A DNA stretch of 64,000 bases. It comes from Strigamia acuminata. Taxonomy: Eukaryota > Arthropoda > Chilopoda > Geophilomorpha > Linotaeniidae. Made by a program: the position numbers and the translations under genes. The notes under the pieces are model-generated. The model was not told where the DNA came from. It was given only the letters and a program-made list of their open reading frames with translations, and did no database searches. The first letter of the stretch is position 1; every line of letters starts with the position of its first letter. Below are positions 50,046 through 64,000 of the stretch, piece by piece. The stretch is taken from assembly GCA_949358305.1 (NCBI GenBank), contig OX442323.1:248001-312000 (forward strand), written 5' to 3'.

Positions 50046-53000
50046 ACCACAAGACCAATGTCTCTGAATGTTCAGAAATAGTGTTTAAACCTTAGTAGAA
50101 GGCTCCAATGTAAGTTTTAGAAACATCTAACTAATGATTTGGAAGAATAGACTTTTGATCTCATCACAGTTGACTTAGCACAAACACCACAAGACCAATG
50201 TTTCTGAATGTTCAGAAATAGTGTTTAAACCTTAGTAGAAGGCTCCAATGTAAGTTTTAGAAACATCTAACCAATGATTTGGGAGAATAGACTTTTGATC
50301 TCATCACAGTTGACTTAGCACAAACACCACAAGACCAATGTCTCTGAATGTTCAGAAATAGTGTTTAAACCTTAGTAGAAGGCTCCAATGTAAGTTTTAG
50401 AAACATCTAACTAATGATTTGGAAGAATAGACTTTTGATCTCATCACAGTTGACTTAGCACAAACACCACAAGACCAATGTTTCTGAATGTTCAGAAATA
50501 GTGTTTAAACCTTAGTAGAAGGCTCCAATGTAAGTTTTAGAAACATCTAACCAATGATTTGGGAGAATAGATTTTTGATCTCATCACAGTTGACTTAGCA
50601 CAAACACCACAAGTCCAATGTCTCTGAATGTTCAGAAATAGTGTTTAAACCTTAGTAGAAGCCTTCAATGTAAGTTTTAGCAACATCCAAGTAATACATT
50701 TTGAAAAAAAAATTTTGAGCTTATTTCACATCGCAGTTGACTTAGCACAAACACCACAAGACCAATGTCTCTGAATGTTCAGAAATAGGGTTTAAACTTT
50801 AGTAGAAGGCTCCAATGTAAGTTTTAGAAACATCTAACTAATGATTTGGGAGAATAGACTTTTGATCTCATCACAGTTGACTTAGCACAAACACCACAAG
50901 ACCAATGTCTCTGAATGTTCAGAAATAGCGTTTAAACATTAGTAGAAGGCTCCAATGTAAGTTTTAGAAACATCTAACTAATGATTTGGGAGAATAGACT
51001 TTTGATCTCATCACAGTTGACTTAGCACAAACACCACAACACCAATGTTTCTGAATGTTCAGAAATAGTGTTTAAACCTTAGTAGAAGGCTCCAATGTAA
51101 GTTTTAGAAACATCTAACCAATGATTTGGGAGAATAGACTTTTGATCTCATCACAGTTGACTTAGCACAAACACCACAAGTCCAATGTCGCTGAATGTTC
51201 AGAAATAGTGTTTAAACCTTAGTAGAAGGCTCCAATGTAAGTTTTAGAAACATCTAACTAATGATTTGGGAGAATAGACTTTTGATCTCATCACAGTTGA
51301 CTTAGCACAAACACCACAAGATTAATGTCTCTGAATGTTCAGAAATAGTGTTTAAACCTTAGTAGAAGGCTCCAATGTAAGTTTTAGAAACATCTAACTA
51401 ATGATTTGGGAGAATAGACTTTTGATCTCATCACAGTTGACTTAGCACAAACACCACAAGACCAATGTCTCTGAATGTTCAGAAATAGTGTTTAAACCTT
51501 AGTAGAAGGCTCCAATGTAAGTTTTAGAAACATCTAACCAATGATTTGGGAGAATAGACTTTTGATCTCATCACAGTTGACTTAGCACAAACACCACAAG
51601 ACCAATATTTCTGAATGTTCAGAAATAGTGTTTAAACCTTAGTAGAAGGCTCCAATGTAAGTTTTAGAAACATCTAACCAATGATTTGGGAGAATAGACT
51701 TTTGATCTCATCACAGTTGACTTAGCACAAACACCACAAGACCAATGTCTCTGAATGTTCAGAAATAGGGTTTAAACCTTAGTAGAAGGCTCCAATGTAA
51801 GTTTTAGAAACATCTAACTAATGATTTGGGAGAATAGACTTTTGATCTCATCACAGTTGACTTAGCACAAACACCACAAGACCAATGTCTCTGAATGTTC
51901 AGAAATAGCGTTTAAACATTAGTAGAAGGCTCCAATGTAAGTTTTAGAAACATCTAACTAATGATTTGAAAGAATAGACTTTTGATCTCATCACAGTTGA
52001 CTTAGCACAAACACCACAACACCAATGTTTCTGAATGTTCAGAAATAGTGTTTAAACCTTAGTAGAAGGCTCCAATGTAAGTTTTAGAAACATCTAACCA
52101 ATGATTTGAGAGAATAGACTTTTGATCTCATCACAGTTGACTTAGCACAAACACCACAAGTCCAATGTCTCTGAATGTTCAGAAATAGTGTTTAAACCTT
52201 AGTAGAAGGCTCCAATGTAAGTTTTAGAAACATCTAACTAATGATTTGGGAGAATAGACTTTTGATCTCATCACAGTTGACTTAGCACAAACACCACAAG
52301 ATTAATGTCTCTGAATGTTCAGAAATAGTGTTTAAACCTTAGTAGAAGGCTCCAATGTAAGTTTTAGAAACATCTAACTAATGATTTGGGAGAATAGACT
52401 TTTGATCTCATCACAGTTGACTTAGCACAAACACCACAAGACCAATGTCTCTGAATGTTCAGAAATAGTGTTTAAACCTTAGTAGAAGGCTCCAATGTAA
52501 GTTTTAGAAACATCTAACTAATGATTTGGGAGAATAGACTTTTGATCTCATCACAGTTGACTTAGCACAAACACCACAAGACCAATGTTTCTGAATGTTC
52601 AGAAATAGTGTTTAAACCTTAGTAGAAGGCTCCAATGTAAGTTTTAGAAACATCTAACCAATGATTTGGGAGAATAGACTTTTGATCTCATCACAGTTGA
52701 CTTAGCACAAACACCACAAGTCTAATGTCTCTGAATGTTCAGAAATAGTGTTTAAACCTTAGTAGAAGCCTTCAATTTAAATTTTAGCAACATCCAAGCA
52801 CTGATTTGGGAGAATAGACTTTTGATCTCATCACAGTTGACTTAGCACAAACACCACAAGTCCAATGTCTCTGAATGTTCAGAAATAGTGTTTAAACCTT
52901 AGTAGAAGCCTTCAATGTAAGTTTTAGCAACATCCAAGCAATACATTTTGAAAAAAAAATTTTGAGCTTATTTCACATCGCAGTTGACTTAGCACAAACA

Positions 53001-53706
53001 CCACAAGACCAATGTCTCTGAATGTTCAGAAATAGTGTTTAAACCTTAGTAGAAGGCTCCAATGTAAGTTTTAGAAACATCTAACTAATGATTTGGGAGA
53101 ATAGACTTTTGATCTCATCACAGTTGACTTAGCACAAACACCACAAGATTAATGTCTCTGAATGTTCAGAAATAGTGTTTAAACCTTAGTAGAAGGCTCC
53201 AATGTAAGTTTTAGAAACATCTAACTAATGATTTGGGAGAATAGACTTTTGATCTCATCACAGTTGACTTAGCACAAACACCACAAGACCAATGTTTCTG
53301 AATGTTCAGAAATAGTGTTTAAACCTTAGTAGAAGGCTCCAATGTAAGTTTTAGAAACATCTAACCAATGATTTGGGAGAATAGACTTTTGATCTCATCA
53401 CAGTTGACTTAGCACAAACACCACAAGTCTAATGTCTCTGAATGTTCAGAAATAGTGTTTAAACCTTAGTAGAAGCCTTCAATTTAAATTTTAGCAACAT
53501 CCAAGCACTGATTTGGGAGAATAGACTTTTGATCTCATCACAGTTGACTTAGCACAAACACCACAAGTCCAATGTCTCTGAATGTTCAGAAATAGTGTTT
53601 AAACCTTAGTAGAAGCCTTCAATGTAAGTTTTAGCAACATCCAAGCAATACATTTTGAAAAAAAAATTTTGAGCTTATTTCACATCGCAGTTGACTTAGC
53701 ACAAAC
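50046..53706. repeat. 3,661-bp higher-order repeat, unit 1 (26 monomers)
   Basis: Begins with the 'ttggaagaatag' monomer and contains three type C monomers (50606, 52853, 53560). Shared markers with the next unit include 'agatttttgatc', 'gggtttaaacttt', 'tttgaaagaatag' and 'tttgagagaatag'. Confidence 0.88.
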
Positions 53707-56700
53707 ACCACAAGACCAATGTCTCTGAATGTTCAGAAATAGTGTTTAAACCTTAGTAGAAGGCTCCAATGTAAGTTTTAGAAACATCTAACTAATGATT
53801 TGGAAGAATAGACTTTTGATCTCATCACAGTTGACTTAGCACAAACACCACAAGACCAATGTTTCTGAATGTTCAGAAATAGTGTTTAAACCTTAGTAGA
53901 AGGCTCCAATGTAAGTTTTAGAAACATCTAACCAATGATTTGGGAGAATAGACTTTTGATCTCATCACAGTTGACTTAGCACAAACACCACAAGACCAAT
54001 GTCTCTGAATGTTCAGAAATAGTGTTTAAACCTTAGTAGAAGGCTCCAATGTAAGTTTTAGAAACATCTAACTAATGATTTGGAAGAATAGACTTTTGAT
54101 CTCATCACAGTTGACTTAGCACAAACACCACAAGACCAATGTTTCTGAATGTTCAGAAATAGTGTTTAAACCTTAGTAGAAGGCTCCAATGTAAGTTTTA
54201 GAAACATCTAACCAATGATTTGGGAGAATAGATTTTTGATCTCATCACAGTTGACTTAGCACAAACACCACAAGTCCAATGTCTCTGAATGTTCAGAAAT
54301 AGTGTTTAAACCTTAGTAGAAGCCTTCAATGTAAGTTTTAGCAACATCCAAGTAATACATTTTGAAAAAAAAATTTTGAGCTTATTTCACATCGCAGTTG
54401 ACTTAGCACAAACACCACAAGACCAATGTCTCTGAATGTTCAGAAATAGGGTTTAAACTTTAGTAGAAGGCTCCAATGTAAGTTTTAGAAACATCTAACT
54501 AATGATTTGGGAGAATAGACTTTTGATCTCATCACAGTTGACTTAGCACAAACACCACAAGACCAATGTCTCTGAATGTTCAGAAATAGCGTTTAAACAT
54601 TAGTAGAAGGCTCCAATGTAAGTTTTAGAAACATCTAACTAATGATTTGGGAGAATAGACTTTTGATCTCATCACAGTTGACTTAGCACAAACACCACAA
54701 CACCAATGTTTCTGAATGTTCAGAAATAGTGTTTAAACCTTAGTAGAAGGCTCCAATGTAAGTTTTAGAAACATCTAACCAATGATTTGGGAGAATAGAC
54801 TTTTGATCTCATCACAGTTGACTTAGCACAAACACCACAAGTCCAATGTCGCTGAATGTTCAGAAATAGTGTTTAAACCTTAGTAGAAGGCTCCAATGTA
54901 AGTTTTAGAAACATCTAACTAATGATTTGGGAGAATAGACTTTTGATCTCATCACAGTTGACTTAGCACAAACACCACAAGATTAATGTCTCTGAATGTT
55001 CAGAAATAGTGTTTAAACCTTAGTAGAAGGCTCCAATGTAAGTTTTAGAAACATCTAACTAATGATTTGGGAGAATAGACTTTTGATCTCATCACAGTTG
55101 ACTTAGCACAAACACCACAAGACCAATGTCTCTGAATGTTCAGAAATAGTGTTTAAACCTTAGTAGAAGGCTCCAATGTAAGTTTTAGAAACATCTAACC
55201 AATGATTTGGGAGAATAGACTTTTGATCTCATCACAGTTGACTTAGCACAAACACCACAAGACCAATATTTCTGAATGTTCAGAAATAGTGTTTAAACCT
55301 TAGTAGAAGGCTCCAATGTAAGTTTTAGAAACATCTAACCAATGATTTGGGAGAATAGACTTTTGATCTCATCACAGTTGACTTAGCACAAACACCACAA
55401 GACCAATGTCTCTGAATGTTCAGAAATAGGGTTTAAACCTTAGTAGAAGGCTCCAATGTAAGTTTTAGAAACATCTAACTAATGATTTGGGAGAATAGAC
55501 TTTTGATCTCATCACAGTTGACTTAGCACAAACACCACAAGACCAATGTCTCTGAATGTTCAGAAATAGCGTTTAAACATTAGTAGAAGGCTCCAATGTA
55601 AGTTTTAGAAACATCTAACTAATGATTTGAAAGAATAGACTTTTGATCTCATCACAGTTGACTTAGCACAAACACCACAACACCAATGTTTCTGAATGTT
55701 CAGAAATAGTGTTTAAACCTTAGTAGAAGGCTCCAATGTAAGTTTTAGAAACATCTAACCAATGATTTGAGAGAATAGACTTTTGATCTCATCACAGTTG
55801 ACTTAGCACAAACACCACAAGTCCAATGTCTCTGAATGTTCAGAAATAGTGTTTAAACCTTAGTAGAAGGCTCCAATGTAAGTTTTAGAAACATCTAACT
55901 AATGATTTGGGAGAATAGACTTTTGATCTCATCACAGTTGACTTAGCACAAACACCACAAGATTAATGTCTCTGAATGTTCAGAAATAGTGTTTAAACCT
56001 TAGTAGAAGGCTCCAATGTAAGTTTTAGAAACATCTAACTAATGATTTGGGAGAATAGACTTTTGATCTCATCACAGTTGACTTAGCACAAACACCACAA
56101 GACCAATGTCTCTGAATGTTCAGAAATAGTGTTTAAACCTTAGTAGAAGGCTCCAATGTAAGTTTTAGAAACATCTAACTAATGATTTGGGAGAATAGAC
56201 TTTTGATCTCATCACAGTTGACTTAGCACAAACACCACAAGACCAATGTTTCTGAATGTTCAGAAATAGTGTTTAAACCTTAGTAGAAGGCTCCAATGTA
56301 AGTTTTAGAAACATCTAACCAATGATTTGGGAGAATAGACTTTTGATCTCATCACAGTTGACTTAGCACAAACACCACAAGTCTAATGTCTCTGAATGTT
56401 CAGAAATAGTGTTTAAACCTTAGTAGAAGCCTTCAATTTAAATTTTAGCAACATCCAAGCACTGATTTGGGAGAATAGACTTTTGATCTCATCACAGTTG
56501 ACTTAGCACAAACACCACAAGTCCAATGTCTCTGAATGTTCAGAAATAGTGTTTAAACCTTAGTAGAAGCCTTCAATGTAAGTTTTAGCAACATCCAAGC
56601 AATACATTTTGAAAAAAAAATTTTGAGCTTATTTCACATCGCAGTTGACTTAGCACAAACACCACAAGACCAATGTCTCTGAATGTTCAGAAATAGTGTT

Positions 56701-57507
56701 TAAACCTTAGTAGAAGGCTCCAATGTAAGTTTTAGAAACATCTAACTAATGATTTGGGAGAATAGACTTTTGATCTCATCACAGTTGACTTAGCACAAAC
56801 ACCACAAGATTAATGTCTCTGAATGTTCAGAAATAGTGTTTAAACCTTAGTAGAAGGCTCCAATGTAAGTTTTAGAAACATCTAACTAATGATTTGGGAG
56901 AATAGACTTTTGATCTCATCACAGTTGACTTAGCACAAACACCACAAGACCAATGTCTCTGAATGTTCAGAAATAGTGTTTAAACCTTAGTAGAAGGCTC
57001 CAATGTAAGTTTTAGAAACATCTAACTAATGATTTGGGAGAATAGACTTTTGATCTCATCACAGTTGACTTAGCACAAACACCACAAGACCAATGTTTCT
57101 GAATGTTCAGAAATAGTGTTTAAACCTTAGTAGAAGGCTCCAATGTAAGTTTTAGAAACATCTAACCAATGATTTGGGAGAATAGACTTTTGATCTCATC
57201 ACAGTTGACTTAGCACAAACACCACAAGTCTAATGTCTCTGAATGTTCAGAAATAGTGTTTAAACCTTAGTAGAAGCCTTCAATTTAAATTTTAGCAACA
57301 TCCAAGCACTGATTTGGGAGAATAGACTTTTGATCTCATCACAGTTGACTTAGCACAAACACCACAAGTCCAATGTCTCTGAATGTTCAGAAATAGTGTT
57401 TAAACCTTAGTAGAAGCCTTCAATGTAAGTTTTAGCAACATCCAAGCAATACATTTTGAAAAAAAAATTTTGAGCTTATTTCACATCGCAGTTGACTTAG
57501 CACAAAC
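53707..57507. repeat. Higher-order repeat, unit 2 (27 monomers, 3,801 bp)
   Basis: Same monomer order as unit 1, with the type C monomers at 54267 and 56514 exactly 3,661 bp after their partners. One extra 140-bp type A monomer lies near 56941, so unit 2 is longer by exactly one monomer. Confidence 0.88.
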
Positions 57508-60500
57508 ACCACAAGACCAATGTCTCTGAATGTTCAGAAATAGTGTTTAAACCTTAGTAGAAGGCTCCAATGTAAGTTTTAGAAACATCTAACTAATGAT
57601 TTGGAAGAATAGACTTTTGATCTCATCACAGTTGACTTAGCACAAACACCACAAGACCAATGTTTCTGAATGTTCAGAAATAGTGTTTAAACCTTAGTAG
57701 AAGGCTCCAATGTAAGTTTTAGAAACATCTAACCAATGATTTGGGAGAATAGACTTTTGATCTCATCACAGTTGACTTAGCACAAACACCACAAGACCAA
57801 TGTCTCTGAATGTTCAGAAATAGTGTTTAAACCTTAGTAGAAGGCTCCAATGTAAGTTTTAGAAACATCTAACTAATGATTTGGGAGAATAGACTTTTGA
57901 TCTCATCACAGTTGACTTAGCACAAACACCACAAGACCAATGTTTCTGAATGTTCAGAAATAGTGTTTAAACCTTAGTAGAAGGCTCCAATGTAAGTTTT
58001 AGAAACATCTAACCAATGATTTGGGAGAATAGATTTTTGATCTCATCACAGTTGACTTAGCACAAACACCACAAGACCAATCTCTCTGAATGTTCAGAAA
58101 TAGTGTTTAAACCTTAGTAGAAGCCTTCAATGTAAGTTTTAGCAACATCCAAGCAATCCATTTTGAAAAAAAAATTTTGAGCTTATTTCACATCGCAGTT
58201 GACTTAGCACAAACACCACAAGACCAATGTCTTTGAATGTTCAGAAATAGTGTTTAAACATTAGTAGAAGGCTCCAATGTAAGTTTTAGAAACATCTAAC
58301 TAATGATTTGAGAGAATAGACTTTTGATCTCATCACAGTTGACTTAGCACAAACACCACAACACCAATGTTTCTGAATGTTCAGAAATAGTGTTTAAACC
58401 TTAGTAGAAGGCTCCAATGTAAGTTTTAGAAACATCTAACCAATGATTTGGGAGAATAGACTTTTGATCTCATCACAGTTGACTTAGCACAAACACCACA
58501 ACACCAATGTTTCTGAATGTTCAGAAATAGTGTTTAAACCTTAGTAGAAGGCTCCAATGTAAGTTTTAGAAACATCTAACCAATGATTTGGGAGAATAGA
58601 CTTTTGATCTCATCACAGTTGACTTAGCACAAACACCACAAGACCAATATTTCTGAATGTTCAGAAATAGTGTTTAAACCTTAGTAGAAGGCTCCAATGT
58701 AAGTTTTAGAAACATCTAACCAATGGTTTGGGAGAATAGACTTTTGATCTCATCACAGTTGACTTAGCACAAACACCACAAGACCAATGTCTCTGAATGT
58801 TCAGAAATAGGGTTTAAACCTTAGTAGAAGGCTCCAATGTAAGTTTTAGAAACATCTAACTAATGATTTGGGAGAATAGACTTTTGATCTCATCACAGTT
58901 GACTTAGCACAAACACCACAAGACCAATGTCTCTGAATGTTCAGAAATAGCGTTTAAACATTAGTAGAAGGCTCCAATGTAAGTTTTAGAAACATCTAAC
59001 TAATGATTTGGGAGAATAGACTTTTGATCTCATCACAGTTGACTTAGCACAAACACCACAACACCAATGTTTCTGAATGTTCAGAAATAGTGTTTAAACC
59101 TTAGTAGAAGGCTCCAATGTAAGTTTTAGAAACATCCAACCAATGATTTGGGAGAATAGACTTTTGATCTCATCACAGTTGACTTAGCACAAACACCACA
59201 AGTCCAATGTCGCTGAATGTTCAGAAATAGTGTTTAAACCTTAGTAGAAGGCTCAAATGTAAGTTTTAGAAACATCTAACTAATGATTTGGGAGAATAGA
59301 CTTTTGATCTCATCACAGTTGACTTAGCACAAACACCACAAGATTAATGTCTCTGAATGTTCAGAAATAGTGTTTAAACCTTAGTAGAAGGCTCCAATGT
59401 AAGTTTTAGAAACATCTAACTAATGATTTGGGAGAATAGACTTTTGATCTCATCACAGTTGACTTAGCACAAACACCACAAGACCAATGTCTCTGAATGT
59501 TCAGAAATAGTGTTTAAACCTTAGTAGAAGGCTCCAATGTAAGTTTTAGAAACATCTAACCAATGATTTGGGAGAATAGACTTTTGATCTCATCACAGTT
59601 GACTTAGCACAAACACCACAAGACCAATATTTCTGAATGTTCAGAAATAGTGTTTAAACCTTAGTAGAAGGCTCCAATGTAAGTTTTAGAAACATCTAAC
59701 CAATGATTTGAGAGAATAGACTTTTGATCTCATCACAGTTGACTTAGCACAAACACCACAAGACCAATGTCTCTGAATGTTCAGAAATAGGGTTTAAACC
59801 TTAGTAGAAGGCTCCAATGTAAGTTTTAGAAACATCTAACTAATGATTTGGGAGAATAGACTTTTGATCTCATCACAGTTGACTTAGCACAAACACCACA
59901 AGACCAATGTCTCTGAATGTTCAGAAATAGCGTTTAAACATTAGTAGAAGGCTCCAATGTAAGTTTTAGAAACATCTAACTAATGATTTGAGAGAATAGA
60001 CTTTTGATCTCATCACAGTTGACTTAGCACAAACACCACAAGACCAATGTCTCTGAATGTTCAGAAATAGTGTTTAAACCTTAGTAGAAGGCTCCAATGT
60101 AAGTTTTAGAAACATCTAACCAATGATTTGGGAGAATAGACTTTTGATCTCATCACAGTTGACTTAGCACAAACACCACAACACCAATGTTTCTGAATGT
60201 TCAGAAATAGTGTTTAAACCTTAGTAGAAGGCTCCAATGTAAGTTTTAGAAACATCTAACCAATGATTTGGGAGAATAGACTTTTGATCTCATCACAGTT
60301 GACTTAGCACAAACACCACAAGTCCAATGTCTCTGAATGTTCAGAAATAGTGTTTAAACCTTAGTAGAAGGCTCCAATGTAAGTTTTAGAAACATCTAAC
60401 TAATGATTTGGGAGAATAGACTTTTGATCTCATCACAGTTGACTTAGCACAAACACCACAAGATTAATGTCTCTGAATGTTCAGAAATAGTGTTTAAACC

Positions 60501-61161
60501 TTAGTAGAAGGCTCCAATGTAAGTTTTAGAAACATCTAACTAATGATTTGGGAGAATAGACTTTTGATCTCATCACAGTTGACTTAGCACAAACACCACA
60601 AGACCAATGTCTCTGAATGTTCAGAAATAGTGTTTAAACCTTAGTAGAAGGCTCCAATGTAAGTTTTAGAAACATCTAACTAATGATTTGGGAGAATAGA
60701 CTTTTGATCTCATCACAGTTGACTTAGCACAAACACCACAAGACCAATGTTTCTGAATGTTCAGAAATAGTGTTTAAACCTTAGTAGAAGGCTCCAATGT
60801 AAGTTTTAGAAACATCTAACCAATGATTTGGGAGAATAGACTTTTGATCTCATCACAGTTGACTTAGCACAAACACCACAAGTCTAATGTCTCTGAATGT
60901 TCAGAAATAGTGTTTAAACCTTAGTAGAAGCCTTCAATTTAAATTTTAGCAACATCCAAGCACTGATTTGGGAGAATAGACTTTTGATCTCATCACAGTT
61001 GACTTAGCACAAACACCACAAGTCCAATGTCTCTGAATGTTCAGAAATAGTGTTTAAACCTTAGTAGAAGCCTTCAATGTAAGTTTTAGCAACATCCAAG
61101 CAATACATTTTGAAAAAAAAATTTTGAGCTTATTTCACATCGCAGTTGACTTAGCACAAAC
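57508..61161. repeat. Higher-order repeat, unit 3 (26 monomers, 3,654 bp)
   Basis: Begins and ends like units 1 and 2 but is more diverged. Its first C monomer (58068) has 'agaccaatctctctg' and 'aatccatttt', it has two C monomers instead of three, and it carries extra single-base changes. A fourth, rearranged unit starts at 61162 and runs off the window. Confidence 0.82.
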
Positions 61162-64000
61162 ACCACAAGACCAATGTCTCTGAATGTTCAGAAATAGTGT
61201 TTAAACCTTAGTAGAAGGCGCCAATGTAAGTTTTAGAAACATCTAACTAATGATTTGGAAGAATAGACTTTTGATCTCATCACAGTTGACTTAGCACAAA
61301 CACCACAAGACCAATGTTTCTGAATGTTCAGAAATAGTGTTTAAACCTTAGTAGAAGGCTCCAATGTAAGTTTTAGAAACATCTAACCAATGATTTGGGA
61401 GAATAGACTTTTGATCTCATCACAGTTGACTTAGCACAAACACCACAAGACCAATGTCTCTGAATGTTCAGAAATAGTGTTTAAACCTTAGTAGAAGGCT
61501 CCAATGTAAGTTTTAGAAACATCTAACTAATGATTTGGGAGAATAGACTTTTGATCTCATCACAGTTGACTTAGCACAAACACCACAAGACCAATGTTTC
61601 TGAATGTTCAGAAATAGTGTTTAAACCTTAGTAGAAGGCTCCAATGTAAGTTTTAGAAACATCTAACCAATGATTTGGGAGAATAGATTTTTGATCTCAT
61701 CACAGTTGACTTAGCACAAACACCACAAGTCCAATGTCTCTGAATGTTCAGAAATAGTGTTTAAACCTTAGTAGAAGCCTTCAATGTAAGTTTTAGCAAC
61801 ATCCAAGTAATACATTTTGAAAAAAAAATTTTGAGCTTATTTCACATCGCAGTTGACTTAGCACAAACACCACAAGACCAATGTCTCTGAATGTTCAGAA
61901 ATAGTGTTTAAACCTTAGTAGAAAGCTCCAATGTAAGTTTTAGAAACATCTAACTAATGATTTGGGAGAATAGACTTTTGATCTCATCACAGTTGACTTA
62001 GCACAAACACCACAAGTCCAATGTCTCTGAATGTTCAGAAATAGTGTTTAAACCCTAGTAGAAGCCTTCAATTTAAATTTTAGCAACATCCAAGCACTGA
62101 TTTGGGAGTTTAGACTTTTGATCTCATCACAGATGACTTAGCACAAACACCACAAGACCAATCTCTCTGAATGTTCAGAAATAGTGTTTAAACCTTAGTA
62201 GAAGCCTTCAATGTAAGTTTTAGCAACATCCAAGCAATCCATTTTGAAAAAAAAATTTTGAGCTTATTTCACATCGCAGTTGACTTAGCACAAACACCAC
62301 AAGACCAATGTCTTTGAATGTTTAGAAATAGTGTTTAAACATTAGTAGAAGGCTCCAATGTAAGTTTTAGAAACATCTAACCAATGATTTGGGAGAATAG
62401 ACTTTTGATCTCATCACAGTTGACTTAGCACAAACACCACAAGACCAATATTTCTGAATGTTCAGAAATAGTGTTTAAACCTTAGTAGAAGGCTCCAATG
62501 TAAGTTTTAGAAACATCTAACCAATGATTTGGGAGAATAGACTTTTGATCTCATCACAGTTGACTTAGCACAAACACCACAAGACCAATGTTTCTGAATG
62601 TTCAGAAATAGGGTTTAAACCTTAGTAGAAGGCTCCAATGTAAGTTTTAGAAACATCTAACCAATGATTTGGGAGAATAGACTTTTGATCTCATCACAGT
62701 TGACTTAGCACAAACACCACAAGTCCAATGTCGCTGAATGTTCAGAAATAGTGTTTAAACCTTAGTAGAAGGCTCAAATGTAAGTTTTAGAAACATCTAA
62801 CTAATGATTTGGGAGAATAGACTTTTGATCTCATCACAGTTGACTTAGCACAAACACCACAAGATTAATGTCTCTGAATGTTCAGAAATAGTGTTTAAAC
62901 CTTAGTAGAAGGCTCCAATGTAAGTTTTAGAAACATCTAACTAATGATTTGGGAGAATAGACTTTTGATCTCATCACAGTTGACTTAGCACAAACACCAC
63001 AAGACCAATGTTTCTGAATGTTCAGAAATAGTGTTTAAACCTTAGTAGAAGGCTCCAATGTAAGTTTTAGAAACATCTAACCAATGATTTGGGAGAATAG
63101 ACTTTTGATCTCATCACAGTTGACTTAGCACAAACACCACAAGTCCAATGTCTCTGAATGTTCAGAAATAGTGTTTAAACCTTAGTAGAAGGCTCCAATG
63201 TAAGTTTTAGAAACATCTAACTAATGATTTGGGAGAATAGACTTTTGATCTCATCACAGTTGACTTAGCACAAACACCACAAGATTAATGTCTCTGAATG
63301 TTCAGAAATAGTGTTTAAACCTTAGTAGAAGGCTCCAATGTAAGTTTTAGAAACATCTAACTAATGATTTGGGAGAATAGACTTTTGATCTCATCACAGT
63401 TGACTTAGCACAAACACCACAAGACCAATGTCTCTGAATGTTCAGAAATAGTGTTTAAACCTTAGTAGAAGGCTCCAATGTAAGTTTTAGAAACATCTAA
63501 CTAATGATTTGGGAGAATAGACTTTTGATCTCATCACAGTTGACTTAGCACAAACACCACAAGTCCAATGTCTCTGAATGTTCAGAAATAGTGTTTAAAC
63601 CTTAGTAGAAGCCTTCAATGTAAGTTTTAGCAACATCCAAGCAATACATTTTGAAAAAAAAATTTTGAGCTTATTTCACATCGCAGTTGACTTAGCACAA
63701 ACACCACAAGACCAATGTCTCTGAATGTTCAGAAATAGTGTTTAAACCTTAGTAGAAGGCTCCAATGTAAGTTTTAGAAACATCTAACTAATGATTTGGA
63801 AGAATAGACTTTTGATCTCATCACAGTTGACTTAGCACAAACACCACAAGTCCAATGTCTCTGAATGTTCAGAAATAGTGTTTAAACCTTAGTAGAAGCC
63901 TTCAATGTAAGTTTTAGCAACATCCAAGTAATACATTTTGAAAAAAAAATTTTGAGCTTATTTCACATCGCAGTTGACTTAGCACAAACACCACAAGACC

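Larger units (their letters stand above)
45132..64000. repeat. Satellite array, right block with higher-order repeats
   Basis: From 45265 the block fits 118 monomers of 140 bp and 15 of 147 bp exactly, up to 63990, where the last partial monomer begins. Type C monomers are far denser here than on the left. A type A monomer carrying 'ttggaagaatag' after a C monomer recurs at 45265, 46392, 50046, 53707, 57508 and 61162 and marks the starts of higher-order units. No unique DNA, gene or RNA gene is seen. Confidence 0.97.

Noticed and set aside
1-64000. CENP-B box in the monomers
   Set aside because: I looked for the TTCG....A..CGGG pattern and did not find it in the common monomer types.

Overview
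The window is a tandem satellite array from an animal genome with mobile DNA nested inside it; I see no single-copy host gene. About 320 head-to-tail monomers fill roughly 45 kb. Most monomers are 140 bp, and a minority variant is 147 bp. The only real protein-coding potential is a BEL/Pao LTR retrotransposon present twice (13335-19703 and 21256-27625). BEL/Pao elements are known only from metazoans, and the primer-binding site matches the 3' end of animal tRNA-Phe. An invertebrate animal is therefore likely, but I cannot name the phylum. The setting (pure satellite, no host genes, nested elements) suggests pericentromeric or other heterochromatin; that is an inference.

Layout: 1-13334 satellite (95 monomers); 13335-19703 BEL/Pao copy 1; 19704-21255 satellite (11 monomers plus a 5-bp duplicated target); 21256-27625 BEL/Pao copy 2; 27626-32263 satellite; then four near-identical 1,528-bp non-coding inserts (32264-33791, 36744-38271, 39964-41491, 43604-45131) separated by satellite; 45132-64000 uninterrupted satellite organised in higher-order repeats of about 3.65 kb and an exact-looking 1,127-bp tandem duplication.

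The BEL/Pao element has 522-bp LTRs, a 5-bp target-site duplication (CCACA), Gag with three zinc knuckles, protease, reverse transcriptase, RNase H and integrase, and no envelope gene. Both copies share a -1 frame break just after the catalytic YVDD motif of the reverse transcriptase. Copy 2 has an additional one-base insertion at the gag/protease junction. Both copies are therefore probably non-autonomous or dead.

The main conclusion is that neither insert family spread here by repeated transposition. Both BEL/Pao copies carry the same 5'-LTR/3'-LTR difference, sit at the same base of the monomer and share flanking monomer variants. The four 1.5-kb inserts sit at one identical base of the 147-bp monomer, and their spacings fit whole monomer numbers exactly. 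Each family most likely inserted once and was then copied as cargo of satellite amplification. Uninterrupted versions of the same monomer order in the same window act as empty sites. The 1.5-kb insert is unidentified: it could be a solo LTR (TG...CA, 5-bp duplication GTCTC) or an element with an 8-9 bp duplication. It contains a cluster of promoter-like motifs.
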